A stretch of DNA of 64,000 bases, from the NCBI RefSeq assembly GCF_003573695.1, contig NC_039358.1:154866920-154930919 (forward strand), read 5' to 3'. Position numbers and translations under genes: made by a program. Position 1 is the stretch's first letter, and each line of letters starts with the position of its first letter. Shown piece after piece: positions 22,912 through 34,980 of the stretch. The notes under the pieces are model-generated. The model was not told the DNA's origin. It searched no databases and was given only the letters and a program-made list of their open reading frames with translations. This DNA comes from Papaver somniferum. Its lineage: Eukaryota > Streptophyta > Magnoliopsida > Ranunculales > Papaveraceae.

Positions 22912-24837
22912 TTAATGGGATTCAATCTTCTTTTTATTTCGATCTAACTCGAGGATATCTTCGAGCATTTTTTCTTGACCTCCGCTGGATGAGGCGATCA
23001 TGTTGATGTATTTTCCATCCTGAGGTATTTCTACCCTTTTCTTTGGGATCTCCTCAGTTTCCGCTGGCTGCAGTTGTACGTACTCCATGAATTTTCCTTC
23101 GACGCTTTGGATCACGTTGCGCATGTGGTAGCATGTATCAGTAGTATGTCCGTAGTATTGGTGGTACGCACAGTACTCCTTAGACTCCTTTGTCTTTTCT
23201 GGATGCTTTCCCTAGTATTAGGGTAAGGAAAGCCTGGCTTTGCTCCCTCCTTGTTTAGGATGTGAGAGAAAGTTTTGTTTAACTTCGTGTAGACCTTATC
23301 CATAAATTATTTTCTTCCTTTGCCTCGTTTTCCATCTCCGTGCTTGGATCGCTTGTCTCGAGAATTGGTTCTGCCCCCGGCTTCGTTTTGTCGCTTAGAT
23401 ACCTCCGAATTGGTTCCAGAGAGTTAGTTCGTTGCGGAGCCGTTGTTGCCTTTGCTTGTGCCCTGGGGTTTTCCTTCTGGATTTCTTCGAGTCTGATGTA
23501 ACGGTCCTGGACAACCCTGAGCTCGCCTTCAGAATCGAGGGATCTGTTGTGAAGCTCCATGAAGATGGCTGAGGTTCTATCAAGCCCGTACTTATATCAA
23601 TTTATGCTAATTTCTGGATTGACTTTTCCAATTGCTTGGCATGTCTTTTGCCACCTGTCTGTGTATTGCACCAGCTTTTCCCGGGGACCGATAGCTAAAG
23701 CAAATAGCCTATCTAACCCCGCCTTTGTTGATTTATTGTACATGTATGTCTCCAAAAACACCGTAGATAATTGCTCGAAGGAGTCAATTGAGTTTGCTGG
23801 TAAGTTGTCATACCAGGCCAGTGCTGATCCCGTCACGCTTGCTGGGAAGTACCTACAAAGTACCACCTCGTTTCTTTCCCAATGGGCAAGGATACGAGTG
23901 TAATACCGTAGGTGGGCTGCGGGATCTGAGGTACCGTTGTATGCTTGGAACGTAGGTACCGGGCATTTAGAAGGGATGGTTTCCCTCAAAATGCGAAAGG
24001 ATAGTGGTGACGTCGTTTCCTCCTGTAGTACTTCTTCTAGTCTTGCGCCTGCGTGGCCAGTTTTTAGGCCTTGGATCTCCTTCCGCATTTTCTCCATTTG
24101 CTCCATGACCATGTTCACATTGTGAGCATCTTTGGAAAATTCTTCTTCGTATTAGGTTTGAGAGGGCTTGTATGTTGAATCTGTTTCATCTGGATCATGG
24201 TGCGCTCTCCTTGCGTCCTTAGGCTGATTCGCCTTTGGTGGGTTGAGATCCACCCTTCGTCTTCCTGAATAGCCCCATTTTCACGCCTCGGTTGCGGAGG
24301 GTGAGTTTGGGAACCTTCGACTTGTATGTCTAACATACCTTTGAGGTTCTTATTCTCTTGGGCCATCTTGTGCATTGCATCTTCGTTTTTCTTGTTACGG
24401 AGTAACAAAGCTGCTATTTGTGCCGCCATTTGGTCTTCGTTGTGGGATCCACCCCCCTGAGGAGTTTTGTCTACTGGATCTTCAGAGTTTTCCACTCATT
24501 CCTCTATAATTGGCGCGTCTGGATCTATCTGAATTGGAGTTAGGTTTCCCAACCCTCGCCCCGTAGGAGCTAAGGTTCTGGGTAACCCTGCGTTGACCGC
24601 AGGTGGCTTCGTAGCTGTAGCATGCTCCGGTAATGGCATGTCGTAGAGTGGTTGAGCTTCTGATGTTTGCACCATCCCTTCAGCAGGAATAGGCGATTTG
24701 TTAACAACTTTTCTTCTTGCTATTTCGCTTTGTACGTCCTCCGCTTCATTCCTTTGGTTTGCTTCAGACGGCTTTTGGGATCTCCCTCTTGTGATAGCTG
24801 GTCGTGAGCTTGTTGGTACATCAGTTGGTTTCTGCAT
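22912..24837 (-). pseudogene. gag of G3, broken
   Basis: The start is near 24837 (MQKPTDVPTSSRPAI). An in-frame TGA at 24496-24498 separates the first 113 codons from the next segment. The retrotransposon gag (capsid) domain spans about 24118-23597, with FQAYNGTSDPAAHLRYYTRI, WERNEVVLCRYFPASVTGSA, LAWYDNLPANSIDSFEQLS and FALAIGPREKLVQYTDRW. Downstream parts (23560-22912) are in alternating frames; HATTCAT and YYGH-like sequence near 23130 stands where the zinc knuckle is expected. Gag forms the virus-like particle. Frame breaks near 23590, 23290 and 23115 make it non-functional. Confidence 0.85.
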
Positions 24838-25419
24838 GCCTTCGGCTTTGGTTATCCTGCGGTTACAGAAAAATCGAAGAAGTCTGCTACTTGGGTACCT
24901 TCGTTAAAAGTAGCTATTAATGCTCTGACACGGAAGACTGTTAAGCAGTTTTTTTAGAAAAAGGACTGAAATAATGTTTTTGACAGACGGGTATTAAATT
25001 CTTATGACATCCTAGGAAAATACAACCTTAAAATGTCGAAAACCAATGAAAAAGGGGGGTGTCAGATCTTGCGGAAAACAAGGCTATTAAATGCGTTGGA
25101 AGATCTTTTATCCTTAAAATTTTACTGAGATTCCTCTGTCAGTCAAAGGTTCTCAGATCTAAGATGCGCTTTGTTTAAGAAAGGTTGTTTTAGTATAAAA
25201 CAAACATTTTGGCGTTTTGTGAGTATATTTTTTGAAAGATTTGTTGTGGATCTGTAATGAGGCACGTTTTTAGAGGCTATGAACTCAAAAACATACACAA
25301 ATAATGGATGAACGAATCACTAGAGAGAGAGATTCATCGGTGAAACACAAATTCCTTCGTTTCAAAAGATGTATAAGTAAAATGTAAAACTATGCCTAAA
25401 CTCAGGTTCGTGAGCAAAA
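24838..25419 (-). other. 5' leader of G3
   Basis: Lies between the primer-binding site and the gag start. No coding motif seen. It corresponds to the untranslated leader of the genomic RNA and would hold the packaging signal. Confidence 0.6.
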
Positions 25420-25433
25420 CACGGTGGGCGCCA
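25420..25433 (-). promoter_or_regulatory. Primer-binding site of G3
   Basis: Directly inside the 5' LTR the minus strand reads TGGCGCCCACCGTG, preceded by GTT. TGGCGCC is the usual start of gypsy primer-binding sites, complementary to a tRNA 3' CCA end. I do not name the tRNA. Confidence 0.75.
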
Positions 25434-25436
25434 AAC

Positions 25437-26345
25437 TGTAACTACTCGTTTTCCCGTAGTCTACGTAATGTATACATCTCTGAGGATACGATACTAAGTA
25501 GTATTGGTACCTCCGTTGAACCGATATTTCCAAGTAATAAATGATATCTAAGATCACAATAAAAACGAAGAACACAAGTATAACGTAAAAGCTTCTAAGT
25601 TATCATGAGACACAAGATATTTACGTGGTTCGACATTTGTCTACATCCACGGGGTAATGAGTGCTTGTTTTTGTATTAAGTTGTGGTGGTTACAAAGATC
25701 TTAAATGCTTCCCAACGTAATAGAGAGAACTCAAGTGGAAATAAATACTTAAGTTCTAAACATTAAAGAGGTATAAGCGTAAGACTAGATCTTCTCTCCT
25801 AGATATTGAATGCCCTTAGTTTTTTGGTGAAGCTTGATATTTATAGCCCCTCTTGCTCCAGATATATCTTTGCTGCCTCTGGGTCCATCATCTGCTGATA
25901 TACCTCCGTACCAATGGTACCTTCGTCCACCGCGTACTTTATCTAGTTATATTTCGCCACCTCAGTCGGCCCACGTTCCTTAGGGAACTACCCAACCTTA
26001 GTACATGTTGTACCTTCGTTCACCACCAGCTTCCGCCAATCGGGCTCTGCCACGCTTTCTCTCTCCACGTTCCTAGATTCATGCGTGTAGATAAGAGATT
26101 TGAGCATTTAATGCTGATTGGATGCGTCATCTACCTCTGTCCCCTCGCCAGCTGACTCTATATAGACTAGGCTTTTTCCTTCCTTATCTTGACCGTTCAC
26201 GCCTTCTTTCTTGGGATGAGATAAAGTAGATCTGCGGAGGTATCCCTTGTTACCCAGGCTTCTCTGTTTAGCGAAGGCTACACAGTTAAGTATATATGCA
26301 GCCACTAAGATCGTGACACTGCTCCACAGAATATTGGTATTCACA
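25437..26345 (-). repeat. 5' LTR of G3 (909 bp)
   Basis: It keeps canonical ends: TGTGAATACC at the element start (26345) and TTACA at 25437. Compared with 12939-13849 it has scattered substitutions and small indels (for example GTACCAATGG versus CGTATCGATGG near 25912). TATA-like TATAAATA at 25838-25845 on the minus strand. Confidence 0.92.
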
Positions 26346-26350
26346 GGTTT
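26346..26350. repeat. Target-site duplication of G3, right copy (GGTTT)
   Basis: Second GGTTT directly after the right LTR, matching 12934-12938. The copia integrase frame restarts here. Confidence 0.85.
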
Positions 26351-28352
26351 CCCCACTTTGTTCTATCAATGGATTCAAGTATTATGTATCTTTTATTGAT
26401 TATTTCAGCAGATTTACATGGATATATCCTCTAGCTTACAAATCAGGGGTACTTGACACGTTTATCAAATTTAACAGTCATATTGAAAATCAGCATACTA
26501 AGAAGATTAATTTTTTTCAATCAGACTGGGGAGTGAATACAGAAATGTCTCTACGTACTTAGATAATTTTGGAATTGGTCACAGGGTCTACTGCCCTCAT
26601 GCACATTCTCAAAATGGAACAACAGAGAGAAAACATAGAAACATAGTAGAGACTGGTTTAGCTCTTCTATCTCATGCTTATTTGTCATTATCTTATTGGT
26701 CATATACATTTGAAACTGCAAATTTTCTCATAAATAGACTGCCAATCCCAACATTACAACACCTATCACCTCTAGAAATTATTTTTCACATTAAACCAGA
26801 TTATAAGTTTCTATATACTTTTGGTTGTGCATGTTATCTATGTTTGAGGCCATTTAATGTACACAAATTATAACCAAGGTCTGTCAAGTGTATATTTTTG
26901 GGATACAGTCACATGCATAAAGGATACATGTGCTTTAACCGTCTCACCATCAAGATAGTTATTTATAGAGATGTTAGGTTTGATGAAGTCGATTTTCCAT
27001 ATGCACAGTTATCTCAGTCTATATATTTTACAAATGCAATAATTTCTGTTGTGACCATATTACCCTCCAGTTCTTCTACTGCTCCAACTTCAAATGAAGT
27101 GGATACTACATTATCTGACACTCCTGCATATACATCATCTACTCAAACTTCTTCTGTCAATATACCTCTCATCACTAATGATCATTCAATGACAACAAGA
27201 GGTAAGAAAGGAATTTTCAAGCCAGAGTATATGCTTCTGAAGTACAAACTGTCTGTGAAGACATTACCGTTCCAACTTGCTACTCTGAAGCTTCTAAAGA
27301 TCCAAAATGGATAGCTGCAATGGATGAGGATATCACTGCATTATTTCATAATGGGACATGGAAATTAGTGTTTGTTGTTTCGGGAGAATATGTTATTGGA
27401 TGCAAATGGATATTAATTTAGAATCAAAAGCAATGCAGATGGCACCATTGAGAGATACAAAACCAGATTGGTTGCAAAGGGGTATAACCAGATTGAAGGC
27501 ATTGACTATCAAGATACATTTAGTCATGTTTTCAATCCCACAACAGTTAGAATGATCATTTCTATCTCACTCTATAAAGGCTGGCAAATCAGACAGCTTG
27601 ATGTTAAGAATGCATTCTTACATGGGAATATGTCAGAAGAAGTGTTTATGATCCAGTCACCTGGTTATATAGATAAATTATTTCCTAATCATGTGTGTAA
27701 ATTCGGAAATCTCTATATGGTCTGAAGCAGGCACCAAGAGCATGGTTTGCTAGACCCAATCAGTTCCTAATGCAATGTGGTTTTCAATCTTCAAAAACTG
27801 ATACTTCCTTGTTCTTAAGAGTTACTTCTTCTGCTGCACACTATGTTCTTATTTATGTGGATGACATTTTAGTCACTGGCAGTTATACTTCAACTATTGA
27901 TCAAATTCTCACTGACTTAAGCAGAGAATTTGCAATTAAAGATTTGAGTGGACTGCATTTCTTTTTAGGGATTCAGGCATCTAGAAATTCTGCAGGTATT
28001 CTTTTAACCCCAAGAGCAATATATTTCTAATTTGTTGCATAAAACAAAAATGACATTTGCAAATCCATGTTGAACTCCTATGTCATCTACTTCAACTGAA
28101 GTGGTATCTCCACTATTTGAAGATCATGTGTTATATAGGAGTGTTGTTGGTGCACTGCAATATGCTATCATCACTAGGCTTGACATCACTTATGCAGTAA
28201 ATAGAGCTTGTCAACATATGCAGTCTCCATCAGAGGATCATTGGACTGCAGTCAATAGAATTTTAAGATACTTGGTTTGCAGCTTAAACAATCTAGTTCT
28301 TTACAACTCCAAGCTTTTTCATATGCTGATTGGGATGGAGATTTGGGTTTGA
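26351..28352 (+). pseudogene. Ty1/copia element, right half: integrase, reverse transcriptase, RNase H start
   Basis: It continues the integrase cut at 12938: INGFKYYVSFIDYFSRFTWI, CPHAHSQNGTTERKHRNIVE (third catalytic motif) and ANFLINRLPIPTLQHLSPLE. A linker then leads to [58 protein letters not shown] (YVDD) and LHFFLGIQASRNSAGILLT. RNase H starts with DITYAVNRACQHMQSPSEDH and breaks off near 28347 within a 'YADWDGD'-type motif. Several stops and frameshifts (near 26870, 27310, 27460, 27722, 28030) make it dead. No 3' LTR was found, so the 3' end is missing. Confidence 0.87.
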
Positions 28353-30755
28353 AAACATGAAAAACCAATTACAAACCAAAATCTACTCGGAAAATCTGAT
28401 ATATCAGATCTGAATAGATTTAGATTTGGAGATGAAGAAATTTAGAAGAAGAGAATTCTTGGAATATTTTTTTTTAAAAAAAACAATTATGCAGAGAGGG
28501 AGGATAGAGAGCAATTTTTCTATGGGGCACATCAGGAAAATGGTTTAGAACAATTTCGTTTGAGACCTGATCACACGGTGGAAAATCATCATCGGATAAC
28601 AAAGAGCAATTCTGGATTTTTGTATACTTGATACTTTCTGATCAATACAATTTTAACCCTTCTCCTTGAAAAAATCCTACCTTACCCCCACTAAAATAGG
28701 CTACACATGACCTACGTCACCAATTATCCCATCAAGAATATAAAACACAGTTTGGACAAATTAGGCAAGATAAAGAGTGGCCAAGATTTGTGTAGGGAGA
28801 AGATAAATCTATGGTCATGGTTTGTTCAAATTAAAAATTATAAGTGTTTTATTAATTAGTGTCCAATTAATTCCTCATAATGAATGATTTATTAATTTTT
28901 CATTTCATCATAAATATTCCCTTAGTTAATCTGTCATTACATATTTCCATCAATAAATAGTTTTGATAAAAATTATTTCAATAGATAATAGTGGTGGTAG
29001 TGAAAGAAGTAGAGGCCTAGTGGGTGGTGAAATCTATGGCATGTTGTTAGTGAGTGGTGGTGGAAGAAATAATGGAGGTGGATGGTTTTAGTGGTGGTGG
29101 GTGTTGTTTTTTTTTTCCTAAAGTAAAAAAAAAAAAAGTCTTTACATGACGGGTAACATTGTATTGTGAAAGATGTAGTTGGATGTTTTTGACACGATTA
29201 ATAAAGGTAGGTACTAAATGACACGATTAATAAAGGTATGTACCAAATATTTCGAGGATGATATCAAATCATATATCACAAAATGATCATGAACATTGGA
29301 TCAAATGGTACCCCTACTATCTTTGGTAACCGATTATATGAATCATTGTTTTTAGTATTAAAATAAAATCAATTGCAATACAAAAGAGAATACAACAAAA
29401 AAAATATTAGAGAATAAATTAATGACGACCTAAGTTTGTTCAATCTAAACTTTATATATGACATTTGTGATTAATCGCCCGACATCCTTCGATGGATGTA
29501 ATGGTTTTGTGGTGTTGACGGGTATTCGTGAGTAGTGATATACTATGTTAATTTTGTGCCGCTACAAAACGGGTAACACTATAAAGTAGGAGATGTGGTT
29601 GATCGCCTTAATGCTAAATAACCTCGATTGAAATATATGACAATTAGAAAAGAAAAAAAAACACTATGATATCATGTCATATAATAATTATTATAAATTA
29701 CATATTTAGTATCAAAATTTCTCCTTTCAATAGATAAATCTACGGTTGTATTGAGATCCCGTAAGTAGTGCTCAAGTTGGCTCTTGGCTTTCTGTATGAT
29801 GATGAATATAATGAAATGCTCCCTCTCGGTTTCTCCAAGGAAAACCGAAACCTTCTCAAAAAAACAAATTAAAAAAAAAATAAATCAAACAACAGTTAGA
29901 TGGAGTGCCATCACTACCACTGTAAACTTCTTTGAATTGCTACATATCCAATGAACTTTCCACATATTAATTTGGTGATTTCGTCCTATTGTAATTATTG
30001 ATGAGACATGCAATTAAAACTCTAATGGTGGTATTTGAAGGTATTTTCTGATTATGAAAAATTCTCGTATAAGTTTTGTTTATGCAAGTATTGGTTCAAC
30101 TTGGGTTCTTCTATGTTTTTGTATTAAGTTGATGATTTTTTAATTTGAATACATGTTTAGATAACATAATTTGATACATATAAGGTATCTTCTTTGTAAC
30201 ACCGATGTTATTCTCTCATTTTTACCTATATTGGCACTCTGTAATGATCCCGGATTCGTAGACATTATTTGACCAATGTTGGGGGTATTTGCTTCACTCC
30301 GTAGAGCCTTAGTTATCAGTAATTTTGGAAACCGTGAGTTCATAAATGTCATGGAATTGGGTTGGCGGGTTAGGTATATTTATTGTTGGATAAATATTTC
30401 TCTGAAATTTGAAATTACGGTGGGATGAAATAGTAAACCGGAATAATATCTATTTCATTTTTAATTTTCATGTTGGGACGACATTGTTACTCTGGCTGAA
30501 CACTAAATAGAAATAACATGCTTAAGTAAAACAAAAATGTCTGGTAACTAATCATTTTCCAGGACGAAACCTATTTGAATATCAACACTATTACCCACGG
30601 AAAAAATAAAATAAATTGAATGCAAACAATGTCGAATTAGAGAAAAAAGCATCATGTGCCGTTACGGCACGGGTTAAGCCCTAGTTACAAATAAAAGAAA
30701 AATTGTCGCCCACTGGAGTCTTAGATACTTGGAGGTAGATGTGCAAAATCCTCCT
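28353..30755. other. AT-rich intergenic stretch
   Basis: No gene seen. Contents: a poly-T/poly-A hairpin near 29103-29139, a GGT-rich stretch at 28990-29100, a short two-unit tandem repeat at 29191-29248 and an L1-like 3' tail impression near 29790-29870. Open frames are short, with no motifs. Confidence 0.5.
29191..29248. repeat. Two-unit 29-bp tandem repeat
   Basis: GACACGATTAATAAAGGTA with GTACTAAAT / TGTACCAAAT is repeated head-to-tail with a period of 29 bases. Confidence 0.6.
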
Positions 30756-30760
30756 TCACG

Positions 30761-30900
30761 AAGTGATCTGGTGGTTGGCATGCTCGCTCCGACTATGGAC
30801 ATAGGGGTTCGAACCATGTAATTGCTGAAATCCACTCCAATTTAAGGACTTTGAATGTGGTTGTAGTCTAGGGACCACTAGTCTAGGGTATCAAAAAAAA
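30761..30900 (+). mobile_element. tRNA-derived SINE
   Basis: An A-box-like GTGGTTGGCATGCTC (30771) and a B box GGTTCGAACC (30806-30815) lie about 35 bases apart, the spacing of a pol III internal promoter. A non-tRNA body follows and ends in TATCAAAAAAAA at 30900. The size (about 140 bp) and tail fit a plant SINE. No clear target-site duplication was seen. It could instead be a tRNA pseudogene, but no cloverleaf with a matching acceptor stem forms. Confidence 0.55.
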
Positions 30901-31499
30901 TCAGTACTAGTCTCCTAATACAACTATCCAAGTATTTTTGAAATATTGTTCCTAGGGACAATAATGAATTATACTCGTTACTAGGTATCACCGGGGCCTT
31001 ACGACCCCGACTCAACCTTTCCTTTCAGTGTACATATTCAGCCATACACATCAAGTCACGTTTCTAACTGCAAAACCAAACGTAAAGAGAGAAAATAATA
31101 TGCTAAAACTCATTGTCTATCCCTGGTCTGATTGTGACTTTTGCTTTTGGGAATAGTTTTATTTCTTCTTTGGCATTACATGTTCACGATAAAACGAAAT
31201 AAAAAAATAAAAATAAAACTATAACCGAATTAAATATTTTTTGTACTGTTTTTATCATTCGAAAAGTGAAAATCAATTTCAGATAGAAATCAGACTTGTA
31301 GTGTATCGAATGCACAATAACTTCGCAGAGGAATTATTATTAGTAAACACCCTTCAAGTACATCAGCAGACAAAACCCGCAATCAATATTCCTTTAATTT
31401 GCATAATGTTAAACTGGCGTAATATAATGACGTATATGATAAAAACTCAAATAAACAACTTGTTAAGTGTACTGAATATTAAATAAGACATGTACCTTA
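30901..31499. other. Intergenic stretch without recognised content
   Basis: AT-rich; the only long open frame (31241-31486, +) has no recognisable motif. Confidence 0.4.
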
Positions 31500-32710
31500 A
31501 ATGTCCTTCAAGATCAGATGGTTTACAGATATTGAAGCCAAAATTTAACACATCGTGCCATTACAACAATTTATATCAATATCACGTAACAAAATATCAA
31601 TCACTTGATTTAATTTCATCAATATTTATTCTATGTTATTTTTAAATCCTATCATCGTTACTAAAGACTGAAATTGAGAAATCAAAATAACAGATGGATC
31701 CATATTGGCAACAAAGACAGTTGTAACTTAAAAGGATTGACAAAAATGATATGAAAAAAATAACTAACAAAAAAACTCACTCAATAATATGGTTCTATAC
31801 AAAAATTTGCAGAAACACAGTAATAAAAATTAACCCTTATAAAAAAAAAAGTAAATCAATAATTGCAAACCAAAAAAGAATTAAAAGCCCTAGATATACA
31901 TATTATTACCTATTTTAATTTGCATTGGTACATATATCACATTCACGTCAAGAAAGCAGTAACATATGTTAATTAAAAAACGACATGACCTTCACGGTTA
32001 ACGTAAAACGTAGCATGACATTACCGTTTAATCATATTTGACTTATATTATTCGTTTAATCTGAAACCAAATCTATGTCTTTGAATTGCGCTAGACTTCC
32101 CATGTTCTTTCTCCAGTCTTATATACTATGAGACCCTTTTTTGCATATGTTTATTCTTTGTCGATCCCAAATTATATCCATGTTTACACTGTATTTTTGA
32201 TGTAAATTTTTTTTGAATATTACCATCCTACGTTTTTGTCATTTTTTAATCTTTATTCATCTTTGAAATTATATTTCTACCAATAGAATTACTTCTACTT
32301 CTAATCTTTTGGTTTTTTCTTGTTTAGATCAACTTCTGGAAACAATAATTAACGCTTCAAAGATGTCTTTTTAGTTTTTTGCATCCGTCCCCTCTTTAAT
32401 CTTTGTATCTTCTCTGAAAGGTTTTCCTGGTAAATAAGTTTCAAGCATCTTACTGTCACACGACAATAAATGAGTTGTAGAATTTTTTACTGCATTGTTG
32501 ATTTCATCAGTGTCATCCAATTTTAAAGATTGGCTAAACGTGATGTCGTTCCAGTCTTTGTCTAATTTTTGATATTTTCTAAACTTTGCCAGCTTGTGTT
32601 TTTGTCTTCTCTTTTCGTTGTACATATATATGATCATATTAAAATGATCTTTAATCAAATATTTTTTAGATGCATAACACTCAATCTGATAATAATGCGA
32701 AAACATGGTC
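31500..32710 (-). repeat. Diverged duplicated block, copy A
   Basis: The segments CATGACATTACC, TTTGAATTGCG, ACTTCCCAT and ACAAAAAAACTCA occur in the same order at 37140-39100 (copy B). On the minus strand both copies encode a peptide with the pattern KMLE-YL-GK-FRED, preceded by NSTTHL; here it lies in an open frame of 111 codons (32706-32371). I do not recognise the protein. Because the peptide is more alike than its surroundings, the source was probably coding, perhaps part of the nearby Helitron. Confidence 0.55.
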
Positions 32711-33795
32711 TCTTACCCATATTGTTCTCCATAAATACTATTCAAACTCATATTTGTCATCAAAATCCATCGGTTTCTATTAAGAAAATAAGGACGCCAT
32801 GTGTAAGGTTTCTTTTGATGTGTCGTACCTCACATTGGTTGTTTGAAAACGATATGTTCTTCATCTACTGAACTATTTTGATCTGAAGTTTAAAATATCT
32901 TGTTGTTGAGAGATATTTTTCTCTTCCCATTGTTCTTCAACCGTGTTAAGGGAATCAGTACTTCCATATATTTGAAATTTTATTTATTATTCTATTAATG
33001 AAATCGGGTATTATAAGATACCTAAAACATATAAGCTTCCATATTTCCGGGTTAAATAAATTTATTTATTATCCGATTGTAGCGACGCTAATAACCATTT
33101 TGAACCGGAAGTATTAGAGATTTAGAGAAGGGGTTTTTTCTTTCGACATCTTTTTCCACACTTATGTTGAGGCTGGTGAGTTTTTCGACGTGGCTGCTGC
33201 TAGTGTAGGAAACATCCTAGAAGGTGGAAAATGATTGGTGATGGGATGATTATAGCAGGGAGGAAGGGTGTAATGATACTTAAGGAAAAACCTTCAAGGA
33301 CATAATTTCGATTGTTGAAGGGATGCCTATTGTAGTTATTTTTCCCTGTACATCGTTACCGACTGCGAGAAAGTGACGGTTAAATTTGAAAACTGCAATA
33401 TAAGAATTGTGCCCACACTTTATAAGTTATTTGAGCAACATTATCTCCATATGTAATCTAATCTCATGTCTGATGAATTCTCCATCTTGTGATCTTATCT
33501 GTTGGGTATCTAGCAGTTCTCAACCTTTACGGTTTCATCGTCATCGTAATTACATAGATCTAATGAAGAGAACGATGAGTCCCATAACTAAAGAAAAAAC
33601 GGTAAAATGACGTGAAAAGATCTAGTAATTTAATACTTTTTTTCATTTTCGTTATAATGCATATTAATATAATACGATGGTAAGATCTTAAACGATCAAT
33701 TTGTTTAATGGTATGAGTATGTAATTTGGGTTGTATCTTTTTTTTGGTGTTTTGTTTTTGATGTATTTTCAATTACTGTCAAGAGTAAGTAACAC
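32711..33795. other. Intergenic stretch
   Basis: AT-rich; nothing recognised. Open frames under 101 codons without motifs. Confidence 0.4.
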
Positions 33796-33833
33796 AAATG
33801 TATGATGTTTTAAAAACTAATATCATATCTGCT
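33796..33833. repeat. Target-site duplication of truncated L1, left copy (38 bp)
   Basis: A 38-base stretch beginning AAATGTATGATG and ending ATATCTGCT recurs exactly at 34035-34072. Confidence 0.8.
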
Positions 33834-34034
33834 TTTTTTTAATACAAAAGGAATAATAATATTAATTTAAGTGGATGAAACAGATGATTGCCTGTCAGCA
33901 TCTAAAGTTGATTCCAGCCAGAATGGTTTTGTATTTATCCATTCTTCTGACATAATATAGATAGAGCATGCTTAGCTAATAAATCAGCTACATTGTTTGC
34001 ATCTCTATGCGTAAAACTACATTTCCAGTGTTCT
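33834..34034 (-). mobile_element. 5'-truncated L1 LINE (about 200 bp)
   Basis: It is flanked by exact 38-bp direct repeats. At the left edge a T-run represents the poly-A tail of a minus-strand insertion. The minus strand encodes SFTHRDANNVADLLAKHALS, the C-terminal RNase H motif of plant L1 ORF2, followed by a stop and a short 3' UTR. Severe 5' truncation with an intact TSD is the standard outcome of target-primed reverse transcription. Confidence 0.85.
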
Positions 34035-34072
34035 AAATGTATGATGTTTTAAAAACTAATATCATATCTGCT
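34035..34072. repeat. Target-site duplication of truncated L1, right copy (38 bp)
   Basis: Second exact copy of the 38-base direct repeat at 33796-33833. Confidence 0.8.
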
Positions 34073-34449
34073 TGCGCCTTCTATATTTTCAAATCTTCTT
34101 TCTTTAAGAATACAATTTGAAAGATAAAGTGTACTTAATATAAACGAACATTAACCGATATGAGTTTTTCTTAAAAGAAAAATATTAAAATTTAACAAAT
34201 ATAAGTATCCTAGAATAGCAAGAAAATTAAATTCCAAAAATCGGAAAAGGAATTGATATTTAAAAATCAGTCAAATATTGAAATTTAATAAATAAAAGTC
34301 AAAATAGCAAGAAAATTAAATTCTAAAAATCAGAAAAGGAAACATCAGTCAACTTAATAATTGAAAGAGATCTTCTCCTCTCTGCCTCTGTATGAGGTAC
34401 GGAGGGAGTATGTTGCCATTTTATGAAACTCCATATTATTCTAATATCC
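34073..34449. other. AT-rich DNA with a Stowaway-end remnant
   Basis: ACGGAGGGAGTA at 34398-34409 matches the terminal repeat of Stowaway MITEs, but no partner end was found nearby. Near-identical short phrases (AAGAAAATTAAATTC, AATCAGTCAAAT) repeat loosely at 34215-34340. No gene. Confidence 0.45.
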
Positions 34450-34644
34450 CTATTCCTGAGAAACCATTCGAACTGTAGGTGGTGAATTCTCAGTAATGCA
34501 TTCGCGCACCACGATTTTTGTATACCCATATGGCAACTCATTATTCTTGATAACATTAATATGTAGTTTGGATGGCTCACTGAGTCTTTTTGAAATACCA
34601 ATATACACTGTATTTTCATCTTCTGTAAGAGCACCGGATGTCAA
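34450..34644 (-). other. Unidentified 64-codon open frame
   Basis: Contains SGALTEDENTVYIGISKRLS and KIVVRECITENSPP, which look protein-like in composition. I do not recognise a family. It lies downstream, in minus-strand sense, of the Helitron Rep remnants and may be part of that element or of a captured gene. Confidence 0.3.
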
Positions 34645-34980
34645 GTAGATCCCAGCACTATGGAGGCTCTATGCGCTACTTTCATCCATATGCATTGTCA
34701 AGCAAACAATCATAAGAAATTGATACGTATAGCTATCGGTATATATCCATTCTGTCGATATCATCACTTTCCGCCGCATTATTGTTATAATCTTTCTTTG
34801 GTGCAAAATCATTCTACCCCCACCAACATCATCTATTATGACTTATACATCAATCTCATGATCTCCTAGTCGTGTTACAATTAATCATACACCCTTAACA
34901 ATGCCCTGTCTTTCTTTGAATTTTTTCGAAATAATAATTGGAAGGGTAATTTTTAATTGCCCCACTATTTTTAAGTTGGT

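Larger units (their letters stand above)
12939..26345 (-). mobile_element. Complete Ty3/gypsy Tat-type LTR retrotransposon (element G3, 13.4 kb)
   Basis: Two LTRs of about 910 bp flank, in minus-strand order, a primer-binding site, gag, protease, RT, RNase H and integrase, then an antisense gene on the plus strand and the polypurine tract. A 5-bp target duplication GGTTT borders it. By eye the LTRs differ at a few percent of positions, so the insertion is not very recent. Gag-pol has an in-frame stop, a stop in protease and several frame changes; only the RT part is open for long. It sits inside a copia element. Its LTR sequence differs from the G1/G2 family. Confidence 0.92.

Noticed and set aside
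29745..29880. 3' tail of another LINE (plus strand)
   Set aside because: The phrase and A-rich end are suggestive, but no target duplication or coding motif could be shown.
34393..34409. Second Stowaway MITE
   Set aside because: Only one terminal-repeat-like end is present; no partner within several hundred bases.
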